A DNA stretch of 64,000 nt. It comes from JAKZVK01 sp965237575. Lineage in GTDB: Bacteria; Acidobacteriota; Terriglobia; Bryobacterales; UBA6623. Position numbers and translations under genes: made by a program. Numbering within the stretch: position 1 is the first letter of the stretch; each line of letters opens with the position of its first letter. The DNA lies in assembly GCA_965237575.1 (NCBI GenBank), contig CBDEGI010000003.1:1984001-2048000 (forward strand), read 5' to 3'. Below the pieces are notes generated by a model. That model was not told the origin of the DNA and ran no database searches. It saw only the letters and a program-made list of their open reading frames with translations. Shown piece after piece: positions 27,373-35,610 of the stretch.

Positions 27373-28599
27373 TCAAGCGCGGCTAAGCGGCTTGGCGTCG
27401 GGGTTGCCGGGGCCGAAGTGCTTGAGCATGACCAGCGCCTCGGTGTCGCTCTTGTTGGTGATCTCGACGCCTTCACCGGCCGCCTTGGCCGTAACGAATA
27501 GCTCGTCTTTGGTCATCTCCCCGTAACGGATCAGCGAGGGCGTCTCGACCTCCAGCGCGCCGATCTGCCCCCAGCCCTGCGTGACGACTAGGCCATAGGC
27601 GGCGGCATCGCGGATGGTAACGGTGCGCTTGGGCAGTACGGTGAGTTCCTTGGCCGAAAAATCATCGGTACTGTAGGAGACCCAGTTCTCCCGGTAGCCC
27701 TCCATCTCGGCCGCGTCGCGCACCGGGTGCGGCTCGAAGTAGTGGTCGTTCATAAACTCGGGATCGACATTGGCATCCCAGTCGAGCATGCCGATGATGT
27801 AGTCGAGGTCCTGGTGATTCTCCGGCGGGACGTCTTTGACCAGCAGGTCCCAGGGCACGGCGCGGCCTTCGACCATGGACTGAAACATCCCGAAGACGTC
27901 CGAGTTGACCTGTGGCTCGTAGGTCACGAGCGAACCGGGCGCGTGCAGCACCCCGGCCGGGACATGCCAGCCGGTTCCGGGCTTGAGCTTGTAGGCCTTC
28001 GAGTGGTAGAGGATGCCGTTGTCGCCCTCGTTCCAGCGTTCGAGGCACCGGCGTACGTCGTCGGTCGTCGTGCCGGGCTCAAGGCCCATGAAGGTGTAGG
28101 GGAAGTTGTTGCCCTTGAAGTTGTATTGCGGCGGGAAATAGTAGGCTTCGGGTTTGCCCTTGCGCCCGACTTTGGCGGCGTGCTCTTCCATCTGATGCAT
28201 GTGATGCGGGATGGGACCGAGGTTGTCAAAGAACTTGCAGAGCACGTTCCAGCCGCCGTAGCGCGACATCACGTCCGCGCCCAGGAACTCGTCGCCGAGG
28301 GTCTCGATCGCCTCGCGAAGCAGGATCTTCCGCCCGCCCGAGCCGTGGGAGTCGAACGCGATGTAGCTGAGGCCTTCGTCCTCGGGGGTGCCGGGGCCGT
28401 TGTCGGCCGGCGTGGTGGAAGAGAACCAGCGCTCATCAATGCCGCCGCGATGGGCGCCGAGAGCATAGAGGTCGCGCGGATCGAGTTTTAGGCGTCCGCC
28501 AGGCATGAGGAACGAGCGAGGCACCCAGCACGGCGCCAGGTGTACAATCCCGCGGCCGGCCAAGAGGGCCTCGCGGAGGGCTTGGGTGTTTGCGGACAT
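27373..28599 (-). CDS. Mannose-6-phosphate isomerase-like cupin protein
   Basis: 408 residues. A cupin metal site is visible in PIPHHMHQMEEHA (His-x-His plus Glu) and in GWHVPAGVLHAPGS, which carries a further His; the order matches class I mannose-6-phosphate isomerases. The N-terminal 90 residues are unusual for that class. Family enzymes interconvert mannose 6-phosphate and fructose 6-phosphate in the cytoplasm; exact sugar here is not certain. ATG 28599 has GGAAAG close upstream. Confidence 0.7.
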   Translation of the reverse strand: MSANTQALREALLAGRGIVHLAPCWVPRSFLMPGGRLKLDPRDLYALGAHRGGIDERWFSSTTPADNGPGTPEDEGLSYIAFDSHGSGGRKILLREAIETLGDEFLGADVMSRYGGWNVLCKFFDNLGPIPHHMHQMEEHAAKVGRKGKPEAYYFPPQYNFKGNNFPYTFMGLEPGTTTDDVRRCLERWNEGDNGILYHSKAYKLKPGTGWHVPAGVLHAPGSLVTYEPQVNSDVFGMFQSMVEGRAVPWDLLVKDVPPENHQDLDYIIGMLDWDANVDPEFMNDHYFEPHPVRDAAEMEGYRENWVSYSTDDFSAKELTVLPKRTVTIRDAAAYGLVVTQGWGQIGALEVETPSLIRYGEMTKDELFVTAKAAGEGVEITNKSDTEALVMLKHFGPGNPDAKPLSRA

Positions 28600-28666
28600 A
28601 ACTTTCCAGCTTTCGAGCGAGCGACGCTCCCCGGGGCCCGGGCTGTATCAACGGGGTGCGGGCGAA

Positions 28667-28885
28667 TTACGCCGCGGGGCGCAGGTCCCTTACGAAACCC
28701 GACTCGATCAGGAACTCACGAACCGGCACTGCCTCGGGGCCCTCGACGCTGATCGTGAGAGCCACGTCCACCGCAGGACCCAGCAGTCGAATGTCGATAC
28801 GGTCGGATTCATCATAAACCCGGATGTAGGAGATTGCCGTCAAGTTGATGATGCGGTGGCGAATCTGGATAAACTGTGGCGCCAT
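28667..28885 (-). CDS. Small hypothetical protein, 72 residues
   Basis: I do not recognise it. The composition is protein-like (IRHRIINLTAISYIRVYDES, then a DIRLLGPAVDVALTISVEGP strand pattern), with no membrane segment or cysteine. GAGAGG lies about 10 nt before ATG 28885. It is 67 bases upstream of the cupin gene, same strand, so the two may be cotranscribed. Confidence 0.55.
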   Translation of the reverse strand: MAPQFIQIRHRIINLTAISYIRVYDESDRIDIRLLGPAVDVALTISVEGPEAVPVREFLIESGFVRDLRPAA

Positions 28886-29064
28886 TGGATGTCTGCCTCT
28901 CGGTGATAGATTGCCTGAGTCCTGCTTGCGAAACCAGGATGGGGAAACCCTACTTTATCGTCTTGTCTGTGGGGGCTGCTACTGATGCTGCTACTGATAA
29001 GGTACGCTCACGGGAAGGGACGCGTTACGAGGACAGGTTTTCCAAAACGGGGGGAGTGAGCCCA

Positions 29065-30276
29065 ATGGAGTCGAAGAGACAACCAAGCAGAGAGTGGAGC
29101 GTCCTGGGGAGGAAGCTCGTCGCCGGGTCATGTCTCGTGTTGGCGATGCTCCTGCCGGCTCGCGCCCAGCCGTCGAAAGAGATCGTATTTCGCAAACACA
29201 CGCTCGACCTCGGGCGCAACGAGACCTGCTCGGCGGCGGACTTAAATGGCGACGGCCGGCTCGACATCGTTGCGGGTGAAAACTGGTACGAGGCGCCGGA
29301 ATGGACCAAGCATCGCTTTCGGTCGTTCCCGACATGGAGCAACTACATCGACAACTTCACCGATCTGGCGCTCGACGTTGATGGCGACGGCGCGGTCGAC
29401 ATTGTCAGCTCCGCCTGGTCGGCCCGGCGCATCGCTTGGTTCAAGAACCCCGGCAAGAGCAGCGGCCCCTGGAAAGAGACCGTCATTGATTCCGGCGCGC
29501 CGGTCGAATTCTCGTTCCTGGTGGACCTTGACAACGACGGCGAGGCGAAAGAGTTGCTTCCACAGTTCGGAGGAGGCAAGAACAACGGCACGGCCTGGTA
29601 TGAAGTGCACGGGCAGGGCCACGAAGCCCGCTGGGTCAAGCACGCCGTGAGCGCGGAAAGCTATGGTCACGGCATCGGAGCGGGGGACGTGAACGGCGAC
29701 GGGCGCGCGGACATCCTCACGCCCCAAGGATGGCTTGAAGCTCCGTCAGACCCTCGCCGGACGCCGTGGCCGTGGCGAGGCGAGTATACGGCCGGGAAGG
29801 CGACCGGCTTTCTCTACGTGCAAGACGTGGATGGTGACGGCAAGAACGATATCGTCAGCAGCATGGCGCACGACTACGGCGTCTTTTGGCTGCGGCAAGA
29901 GACCGACGCCTCAGGGAAACGCAGTTGGGCGAGGCAAACGATCGACGACGCCTGGTCACAAGCACATGCCATGACGATGGTCGATCTCACCGGCAACGGC
30001 CGGCTCGATCTCGTCACTGGTAAACGGTTGTTCGCTCACAACGGGCATGACCCCGGCGGGCATGAGACACTGGGGCTGTATTGGTACGAGTATGTCCGGA
30101 CGGGCGGTAAATGGGAGTGGGTCCGACACATTGTCCACTACGGAGGGCGCGTGGGCGGCGGCATGCAAATCCCCGTCGTCGACATCGATCGTGACGGCGA
30201 CCTAGACATCGCTGTCGCCGGCAAGGGCGGGGTGTTTCTATTCGAGAACCAAACGAAGCCGCCTCCCGGGCGCTGA
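29065..30276 (+). CDS. Exported FG-GAP/VCBS-repeat protein
   Basis: 403 residues. A signal peptide (residues about 18-34, LVAGSCLVLAMLLPARA) is followed by a seven-bladed propeller built from FG-GAP/VCBS repeats, each with a calcium-binding D-x-D/N-G-D-G-x-x-D loop: DLNGDGRLDIVAGE, DVDGDGAVDIVSSA, DVNGDGRADILTPQ, DVDGDGKNDIVSSM, DLTGNGRLDLVTG, DIDRDGDLDIAVAG. Such proteins are secreted or surface-bound and act in carbohydrate binding or adhesion. ATG 29065 has GGGGGAG about 8-12 nt upstream; the frame is open further upstream to 28876 without a signal. Confidence 0.85.
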   Translation: MESKRQPSREWSVLGRKLVAGSCLVLAMLLPARAQPSKEIVFRKHTLDLGRNETCSAADLNGDGRLDIVAGENWYEAPEWTKHRFRSFPTWSNYIDNFTDLALDVDGDGAVDIVSSAWSARRIAWFKNPGKSSGPWKETVIDSGAPVEFSFLVDLDNDGEAKELLPQFGGGKNNGTAWYEVHGQGHEARWVKHAVSAESYGHGIGAGDVNGDGRADILTPQGWLEAPSDPRRTPWPWRGEYTAGKATGFLYVQDVDGDGKNDIVSSMAHDYGVFWLRQETDASGKRSWARQTIDDAWSQAHAMTMVDLTGNGRLDLVTGKRLFAHNGHDPGGHETLGLYWYEYVRTGGKWEWVRHIVHYGGRVGGGMQIPVVDIDRDGDLDIAVAGKGGVFLFENQTKPPPGR

Positions 30277-30442
30277 TCGAGCCCTAAACGCCTGTAATCA
30301 TTGGCTTTTCGCGCCCACCCTTACCTCGACTTCGGCGGATGTAGTACTGAAGTCCATCCTGTGTACGGGAGTACCCCTAGGAAAAAGTTAGTACCAACGC
30401 TACATTGCGTGCAGGTGAAATACGATATTACAATTGAACTGT

Positions 30443-30461
30443 GAAGGGCGAAGAGCCCTTC
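30443..30461 (+). promoter_or_regulatory. Hairpin in the leader of the 30506 gene
   Basis: Perfect 7-bp arms GAAGGGC (30443-30449) and GCCCTTC (30455-30461) with a 5-nt loop, 45 bases before the next coding start. No T-run follows. Possible leader RNA structure; no riboswitch class recognised. Confidence 0.35.
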
Positions 30462-30505
30462 GGGCGGTCCCTATTCTCAAGCTGTTTCGCATGTGAGCGA
30501 CCAGG

Positions 30506-31999
30506 GTGGACGGAACCAACAAAAAGCGACGCGGCCGGGCACGGAAAGACCGCGACCTGCCTTTTGGTGGCGGCTCCCGAGGGAGTCCGCCCGAGAGGCC
30601 CGCGACGGAGCCGGAAGCCAGGGCCGACGACTTGACCGAATCCTCCGGCATCAGCGAGAACCGGTTGGACACCAGGGTGCCCCTGGGCAGTACCAAGAAG
30701 CGGCCCGGCGATCCCGGCACCCATCCCTTTGACTACCCCATGGGCCACCGGCTGTTCCGGCCCAAGGAGTTCACCAGCCACAATGTGATTCTCCCGAACC
30801 CACAGCTCGCTTCCGCCAAGCTGCTGGCGACGGCCCGCTTCAAACAGCAAGAGATGGCTAACAGCGCTGCCGCGGGTGGAGCGACGGGTGAGTGGACTGT
30901 GCCCTCAGCCAACCTTTTGGCTGAAGAGAATCCAGGTTGGGCCGAGATCGTCGGGCGTGAGATTTCGAAGGTGAGAGGGCACGCAGCTCGTGCCGGCGTG
31001 AGGAACGAGTCGAAGTCGGACTCCTGGGGACTCGATCAAGAAGATATCCGGGCCAAGCCGTCGAAGCGGAAAGCCAAGCGGGCTGTGCCCGACGATTGGA
31101 GTTTTGACAGCCCCCTGCCCTACGGGCGGTTCAATCAGAAATCCCGGACGGGCCCGATCCAGTGGATGCGCGGTGCGTTTCAGCACCGGCGCGTTTCACA
31201 GGCCGTCGCGGCGGTGGTGCTGATCTTATTCGTCAGCAACCTGAATGTGCCGTGGAACTCGTTGTTCGAAGAGCAGGTCGACACATTGAAAGACGGTATC
31301 GTCGCGGCGATCAACAGCGTGAGTCAGCCGATTGAAGAGCGCGCAGCCTTCTTCATCGTCGACGACTTCAGCAACGGCATCGAAAAGTGGCTGTCACGCA
31401 GTGGCCGTTCCATAAACAGGAACGCCGAGGGGCTGATGGCGTCCGGCGACATGTTCCTGCGCGACGACACGTTGCGCTTCTCCAGCTACCGCATGGACTT
31501 CAAGGCCAAGATCCAATCCGGTGCTGTCGGCTGGGCGGTTCGTGCTTCGGACTTTGACAACTACTACGGCTTCAGGTTGGTCGAATCGACAAGAAACCGT
31601 AAGAGTTCGTTCCACTTGGAGAGATTCGCCATGGTCGACGGCGCGCGCACAACGGCGATCAGCTCGGGCCGCATCCCGCTGCCGGAGGACTTGGCCCGCT
31701 CGGGCGCGTTCAACAAGATCTCCGTTCGAGTCCGTGACGAACAGATCACCACGATGGTTAACGGGTGGGGCGTCGATTTCTGGCGCGACTCGCGGTTGCC
31801 GCGTGGAGGCGTCGGCCTGTTTGCCAACAGCGGCGAGGTTGCCCTGGTCGAGCAGTTCACGGTTACGGGCAACGACGACCCTTGGGGCCTGATTCTGTAC
31901 GGTACGGTCGAGACGTTGCGCTCGGTGCGTGACCGCATTTCTTCCCCGGCTGTGCTCGTGTTCACCCCCGTGCCGTTGCAATACCTGGCTGCTCGCTAG
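30506..31999 (+). CDS. Unrecognised single-pass membrane protein with C-terminal beta-sandwich-like domain
   Basis: 497 residues; I do not recognise the family. Residues 1-230 are hydrophilic, low in order-promoting residues and strongly basic (TNKKRRGRARKDRD, PSKRKAKRAVPDDW). One membrane helix spans about 230-250 (VSQAVAAVVLILFVSNLNV). The rest (about 285-470) resembles a LamG/concanavalin-like sandwich (FFIVDDFSNGIEKWLSRSGR, WAVRASDFDNYYGFRLVES, GVGLFANSGEVALVEQF). This suggests a cytoplasmic basic tail and a periplasmic sugar-binding-like domain. The GTG start at 30506 is weakly supported; the first in-frame ATG is 30740. Confidence 0.7.
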   Translation: MDGTNKKRRGRARKDRDLPFGGGSRGSPPERPATEPEARADDLTESSGISENRLDTRVPLGSTKKRPGDPGTHPFDYPMGHRLFRPKEFTSHNVILPNPQLASAKLLATARFKQQEMANSAAAGGATGEWTVPSANLLAEENPGWAEIVGREISKVRGHAARAGVRNESKSDSWGLDQEDIRAKPSKRKAKRAVPDDWSFDSPLPYGRFNQKSRTGPIQWMRGAFQHRRVSQAVAAVVLILFVSNLNVPWNSLFEEQVDTLKDGIVAAINSVSQPIEERAAFFIVDDFSNGIEKWLSRSGRSINRNAEGLMASGDMFLRDDTLRFSSYRMDFKAKIQSGAVGWAVRASDFDNYYGFRLVESTRNRKSSFHLERFAMVDGARTTAISSGRIPLPEDLARSGAFNKISVRVRDEQITTMVNGWGVDFWRDSRLPRGGVGLFANSGEVALVEQFTVTGNDDPWGLILYGTVETLRSVRDRISSPAVLVFTPVPLQYLAAR

Positions 32000-32266
32000 T
32001 TGTTCCACACGCGAGTGCAAGGGTCCACCACAACATGCGTTGAGCTGTCCAAGACAGCGCCTGCCGGGCGATGTTGGACAAGGTGAGTACTTTCGTTGCC
32101 AACAGCCAAGGCGGCTCGGGCAGGGTGGACCCTGCTTGTTCGCTCGTTGGTGTGCAGCGTGTGGCCGCTCGGTGCGTGCCGGCTTTTCCATCGCCCCTTT
32201 CGGCTGGGGGCGTTCGCGGAACGTAGCGGCAGGCGAGCAAGGCATGCCGTGCGCCCACATTCTGAA

Positions 32267-33397
32267 TCAGGCGGGCCTTCCGTCGATCCCAAAACGGCGG
32301 GGGTCCCAGACGGCCGTTCTCATCTCGTAGTGGAAGTCTTCTGAAACCTGCGTGTAGTAGGCGGTGACGACGCGGCCGTCGGGAAGCTGAACGCTGCTCG
32401 GGTAACCGCAGTCGGGCCGCGGGCAATCGGCGATGCGGATGGGCGGGCTCCAGGTCTCTCCCCGATCGTCGCTGAGCCGGACGTCGACGCCGAAGTTGTT
32501 CCAGCAGCGGTTGCCGTAGCTGAGCAGGACGCGCCCATCCGCCAGCAGAGAAAGATTGCTGGTAACCTGCATCGGCAGACTGAGCGGCATCTTGCGCTTC
32601 CAGGTGCGCGCGTCGTCTTCGGATGTGACTAACTCGATGTGCACGTCGCGCTTTTCCCGAAACTGGCGTGACGCCGCGAGCCAACTGCCGCCGCCAAGAT
32701 GCAGGATGTCGGTCTCGTTGCCCTGGAGGTTGAGAGGGACGCGGTCGCCCCAGGTTCGTCCGTCGTCGCTGCTGCGGAGCAAGTAACACTCACGCATATT
32801 GTCCTTTCTGAGGTACGCGGTGGAGCAGAGCGCGCCATCGTCCGCCGCGCGAATGTTGCCAAAGGGGATGAGCTCGTTGTCTTTCCCCGCGGCGGTGTTG
32901 GGCGGCCCTGGAAACTCTTTGCGGAAGGACCAGGTTCGGCCGCCATCTGAGGAACGGCACACCCAGGAGCGAAGCACCCGCCGGTGCGGCCCGCTGAGTT
33001 GACCTTTGGGGCTGCGATCGGCCCAACCGCTGCAGAGAACGACGAGGTCCCCGTTGTTGGCGATGCCCCCGGAGCAGTTCATGCGGTTGGTGGTGGGTTC
33101 GTGTTCGGCGGCTCGTCCCCGGAAGCGCCAGATCTTGCCTTCGTCCTCGCTGGCCCAGCATTCGAGGTCGCCTTCCCAGAGGCCGTGGCAGGGCTGGTTG
33201 AAAATTAGCGCGACGAGGGAGCCGTCGCTCAGACGTTGGAGATTGGGCCAGGCGCAAACGCCCTGGACGGCCGCGCGATCGACGACCCCGGGCAGGGAAG
33301 GGCTTTGTGCGTTGGCTGCCGGGGGAATCGTTAAGGCCGGCGCGGCCGCGGCTGCCGCTCCCAGATGGATGGACTTTAACCAGTCACGCCGTCGCAT
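32267..33397 (-). CDS. Tat-exported sialidase-fold (BNR repeat) protein
   Basis: 376 residues. It starts MRRRDWLKSIHLGAAAAAAP, a Tat-type signal, with GGGAGG 7 nt upstream of ATG 33397, which decides the start. Five Asp-box motifs are present: SEDEGKIWRF, SSDGGRTWSF, SSDDGRTWGD, SEDDARTWKR, SDDRGETWSP. This is the exo-alpha-sialidase-like six-bladed propeller. Enzymatic sialidase activity would need the arginine triad, which I cannot place, so it may be a glycan hydrolase or binder. Upstream neighbours (Gfo/Idh, amidohydrolase) are on the same strand. Confidence 0.85.
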   Translation of the reverse strand: MRRRDWLKSIHLGAAAAAAPALTIPPAANAQSPSLPGVVDRAAVQGVCAWPNLQRLSDGSLVALIFNQPCHGLWEGDLECWASEDEGKIWRFRGRAAEHEPTTNRMNCSGGIANNGDLVVLCSGWADRSPKGQLSGPHRRVLRSWVCRSSDGGRTWSFRKEFPGPPNTAAGKDNELIPFGNIRAADDGALCSTAYLRKDNMRECYLLRSSDDGRTWGDRVPLNLQGNETDILHLGGGSWLAASRQFREKRDVHIELVTSEDDARTWKRKMPLSLPMQVTSNLSLLADGRVLLSYGNRCWNNFGVDVRLSDDRGETWSPPIRIADCPRPDCGYPSSVQLPDGRVVTAYYTQVSEDFHYEMRTAVWDPRRFGIDGRPA

Positions 33398-33495
33398 GAA
33401 AGTACCTCCCGAATGCCAAGTCGCTGTTGGCGTGGCGTAAGGCTCCATGAACGGCCCGACACTCGCTGCCGGACTTGACACTGCTGCTCAGATGA

Positions 33496-34653
33496 TTAGC
33501 CCTCCAAGGGCAACGGAACTACTTCGCCCGTCGCCGCCGACTTGTAGGCGGCCAGCATCGCCTCGGAAGCTTGTGCCGCGTCGGACAGCGTGACCTCAGG
33601 CTCTTTGTCGTGCTCGAGGCAGTCGAGGAACATCGCCTGGTCAGAGCGCGCGGGGATCATGGGTGCCACGAACCAGGCCGCCTTGGGACGCGCCTTCGTT
33701 CTCTCCATCGTGCTCGACCAGAAACCCATCGGGTCGGCGGGATCCTCCGGGGGCGGGGCCCAGACATCCACGTCCGCTGCAATCTCCGCGCGTGGCGTAT
33801 TGGCGTCGATCAGGACGCTCCCCTTCGTGCCGATGAGCCGCGTGAAGTTCGGTCCCGAGCCCGGATGGCTGCGCCAGCCGATGCGGCCGGCGCTCATGGT
33901 TGCGGTGATGCCGCCATCGAGGGTCACCGCCAGCGCGCCGAAGTCCTCGACGTCGCGCCCGTGGTGCTCTTCGAAAAAGTAGTTCGCGCTCGTCGCGTAC
34001 ACCGATTCGAAGCGCGGGCCTCCGAGCAGCCAGCGAATCAACGTCAGCGAATAGACGGCCGTCGTCCAGATCTCGCGTTTCGCGTCTGTGAAAGTGAACT
34101 GGCGGGGCGGGTAGTGCTCCTTGCGGGGCTGGCCGACGGGGACGCCGCCGGTGTAACCCTTCGAGAACATCAGGTCGCAGTGAATCGCGCGGATGTCGCC
34201 GAGCACGCCCGATTCGACGATGCGCTTGAGCCGCTGCGCGTAGGGCGCGCCGACTTGCGTGAACATCTGCCCGCGGAGGCTCTTGCGACGCGCGGTCTCG
34301 ACCAGCTCGTTTGCGTCCGCCATCAGTGTGGCCATGGGCTTGTCGACGTAGATGTGCTTGCCGGCGTTGGCGCAGAGCGTACTCACGCGGGTCCGCCGCT
34401 CGAACTCCGAGCAGACCGAAACGAGGTGAACGTCCGAACGGGCCAGCGCCTCGTTCAAATCCGGCAAGAGCGGAATGCCCATGGCGTCGGCCAACTCGCG
34501 GTTGAGCCGCGCGCGGCGCTCGTCGACGTTGCTTTCGTCCGTGAGCCCGACGACCTTGGCCCGGGGATCGTCCTGAAAGCCGCGTCCGTAGTTCTCCTGG
34601 TGCGTCATCCCGCCGGTGACGAGTAGAACGCCGAAGGGTGGGGTCGGTGGCAT
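33496..34653 (-). CDS. Gfo/Idh/MocA-family oxidoreductase
   Basis: 385 residues. N-terminal Rossmann fold for NAD(P) (VLLVTGG, then HLVSVCSEFE) with the family signature HIYVDKPMA near residue 110, and a C-terminal alpha/beta substrate domain. Members oxidise or reduce sugars and related polyols. The N-terminal glycine motif is atypical (VTGGMTHQENYG instead of G-x-G-x-x-G). Same strand as the sialidase-fold gene downstream and 39 bases from the amidohydrolase-fold gene upstream, so possibly an operon for sugar use. Confidence 0.85.
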   Translation of the reverse strand: MPPTPPFGVLLVTGGMTHQENYGRGFQDDPRAKVVGLTDESNVDERRARLNRELADAMGIPLLPDLNEALARSDVHLVSVCSEFERRTRVSTLCANAGKHIYVDKPMATLMADANELVETARRKSLRGQMFTQVGAPYAQRLKRIVESGVLGDIRAIHCDLMFSKGYTGGVPVGQPRKEHYPPRQFTFTDAKREIWTTAVYSLTLIRWLLGGPRFESVYATSANYFFEEHHGRDVEDFGALAVTLDGGITATMSAGRIGWRSHPGSGPNFTRLIGTKGSVLIDANTPRAEIAADVDVWAPPPEDPADPMGFWSSTMERTKARPKAAWFVAPMIPARSDQAMFLDCLEHDKEPEVTLSDAAQASEAMLAAYKSAATGEVVPLPLEG

Positions 34654-34692
34654 GGGGCGTTGAGAGGACCGGGACAGGGAGATTGTAGCGCG

Positions 34693-35463
34693 TCAGCGCT
34701 CGAGCACGAGCCGCGCGTTGTCGGCAAAGATCGCCTTCTGCTGCGATTCGCTGAGGCCGGCCTCCGTCACCTTCAGCAAGGCGGATTCGAAATAGAAGAA
34801 CGGAAAGTAGGACCCGAAGAGCACTCGATCTTCCGGTACTCCCTCGAGCAGGCCGCTGATACCACCGACCCCTTCGAGCATCGCGAAGTCAAAATAGGCT
34901 TCGCCGCTATAGGTGAGCCTACCGAGCAACTTGCCCGAGGGCTCCCGCTTCCGGTTCTGAATAACGAGCCTAAGGCCTGGCGTCTTTCTCATCACGGCGA
35001 GCAGCGGCGCGGTGTCAACTTCAGCAACACGCACCAACGGATGCTGCGTGCGAATGTCCTCCATGTTGAGCGCGATCTGGACGATGAGTCCACGCTTGGC
35101 CGCGAGGCCGGCAAGCTCGGCAAACCGCGGGTCGTCGAGTTGATAGCCGTGATAGTTCGGATGCAGCCGGATGCCGCGCATCTTGTGGTCTTCATGGCAT
35201 CGGCGCAGGTCCTCTTGCCAATCCGGGAGCGCGGGGTTGACCGAACCGAAGGGCAATAGGCGGCCCTCGCCGTGGGCGGCGCAATCCTCGGCGAGGCGTG
35301 TGTTGGTGGCTGCGAGGTCTTCGTGAAGGAGGGCGTCGAAACTGCCCGCCCATGCCTGCTTGACGTTGTGTTCCTCGAGCTTGGCGACGAGGTCGCGTGG
35401 TTCGTCGCCGGGCAGGCGGCGGAACGGCCAGTGGGACAGGTAGACGTTGGTGTCGACAATCAT
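34693..35463 (-). CDS. Amidohydrolase-2-fold protein with a degenerate metal site
   Basis: 256 residues with the TIM-barrel outline of amidohydrolase family 2: MIVDTNVYLSHWPFR, MRGIRLHPNYHGYQLDDPRF, then VLFGSYFPFF near the C-terminus and an ending typical of the family (IFADNARLVLER). The usual first-strand H-x-H is replaced by D-T-N, and the strand-8 Asp region reads GSYFPF, so the metal site appears incomplete. It may be non-catalytic or use another mechanism. First of three same-strand genes. Confidence 0.75.
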   Translation of the reverse strand: MIVDTNVYLSHWPFRRLPGDEPRDLVAKLEEHNVKQAWAGSFDALLHEDLAATNTRLAEDCAAHGEGRLLPFGSVNPALPDWQEDLRRCHEDHKMRGIRLHPNYHGYQLDDPRFAELAGLAAKRGLIVQIALNMEDIRTQHPLVRVAEVDTAPLLAVMRKTPGLRLVIQNRKREPSGKLLGRLTYSGEAYFDFAMLEGVGGISGLLEGVPEDRVLFGSYFPFFYFESALLKVTEAGLSESQQKAIFADNARLVLER

Positions 35464-35610
35464 GGATGACGAGGTTGCCGGCCGCCGGATGCCGGGGACT
35501 TCTGAACAAGGATGACGCGCCCGGTTGGCTCAAGGGGCAGCGCACCCGTCACTGGCGTTCCGGGCTCGGTTTCTCCCATTGCCGCCGGTCGGATGGAGGT
35601 CGCGACCTGC

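Noticed and set aside
30405..30431. Sigma-70 promoter upstream of the 30506 gene
   Set aside because: TTGCGT and TATTAC are separated by only 15 bases and neither matches well; too weak to report.
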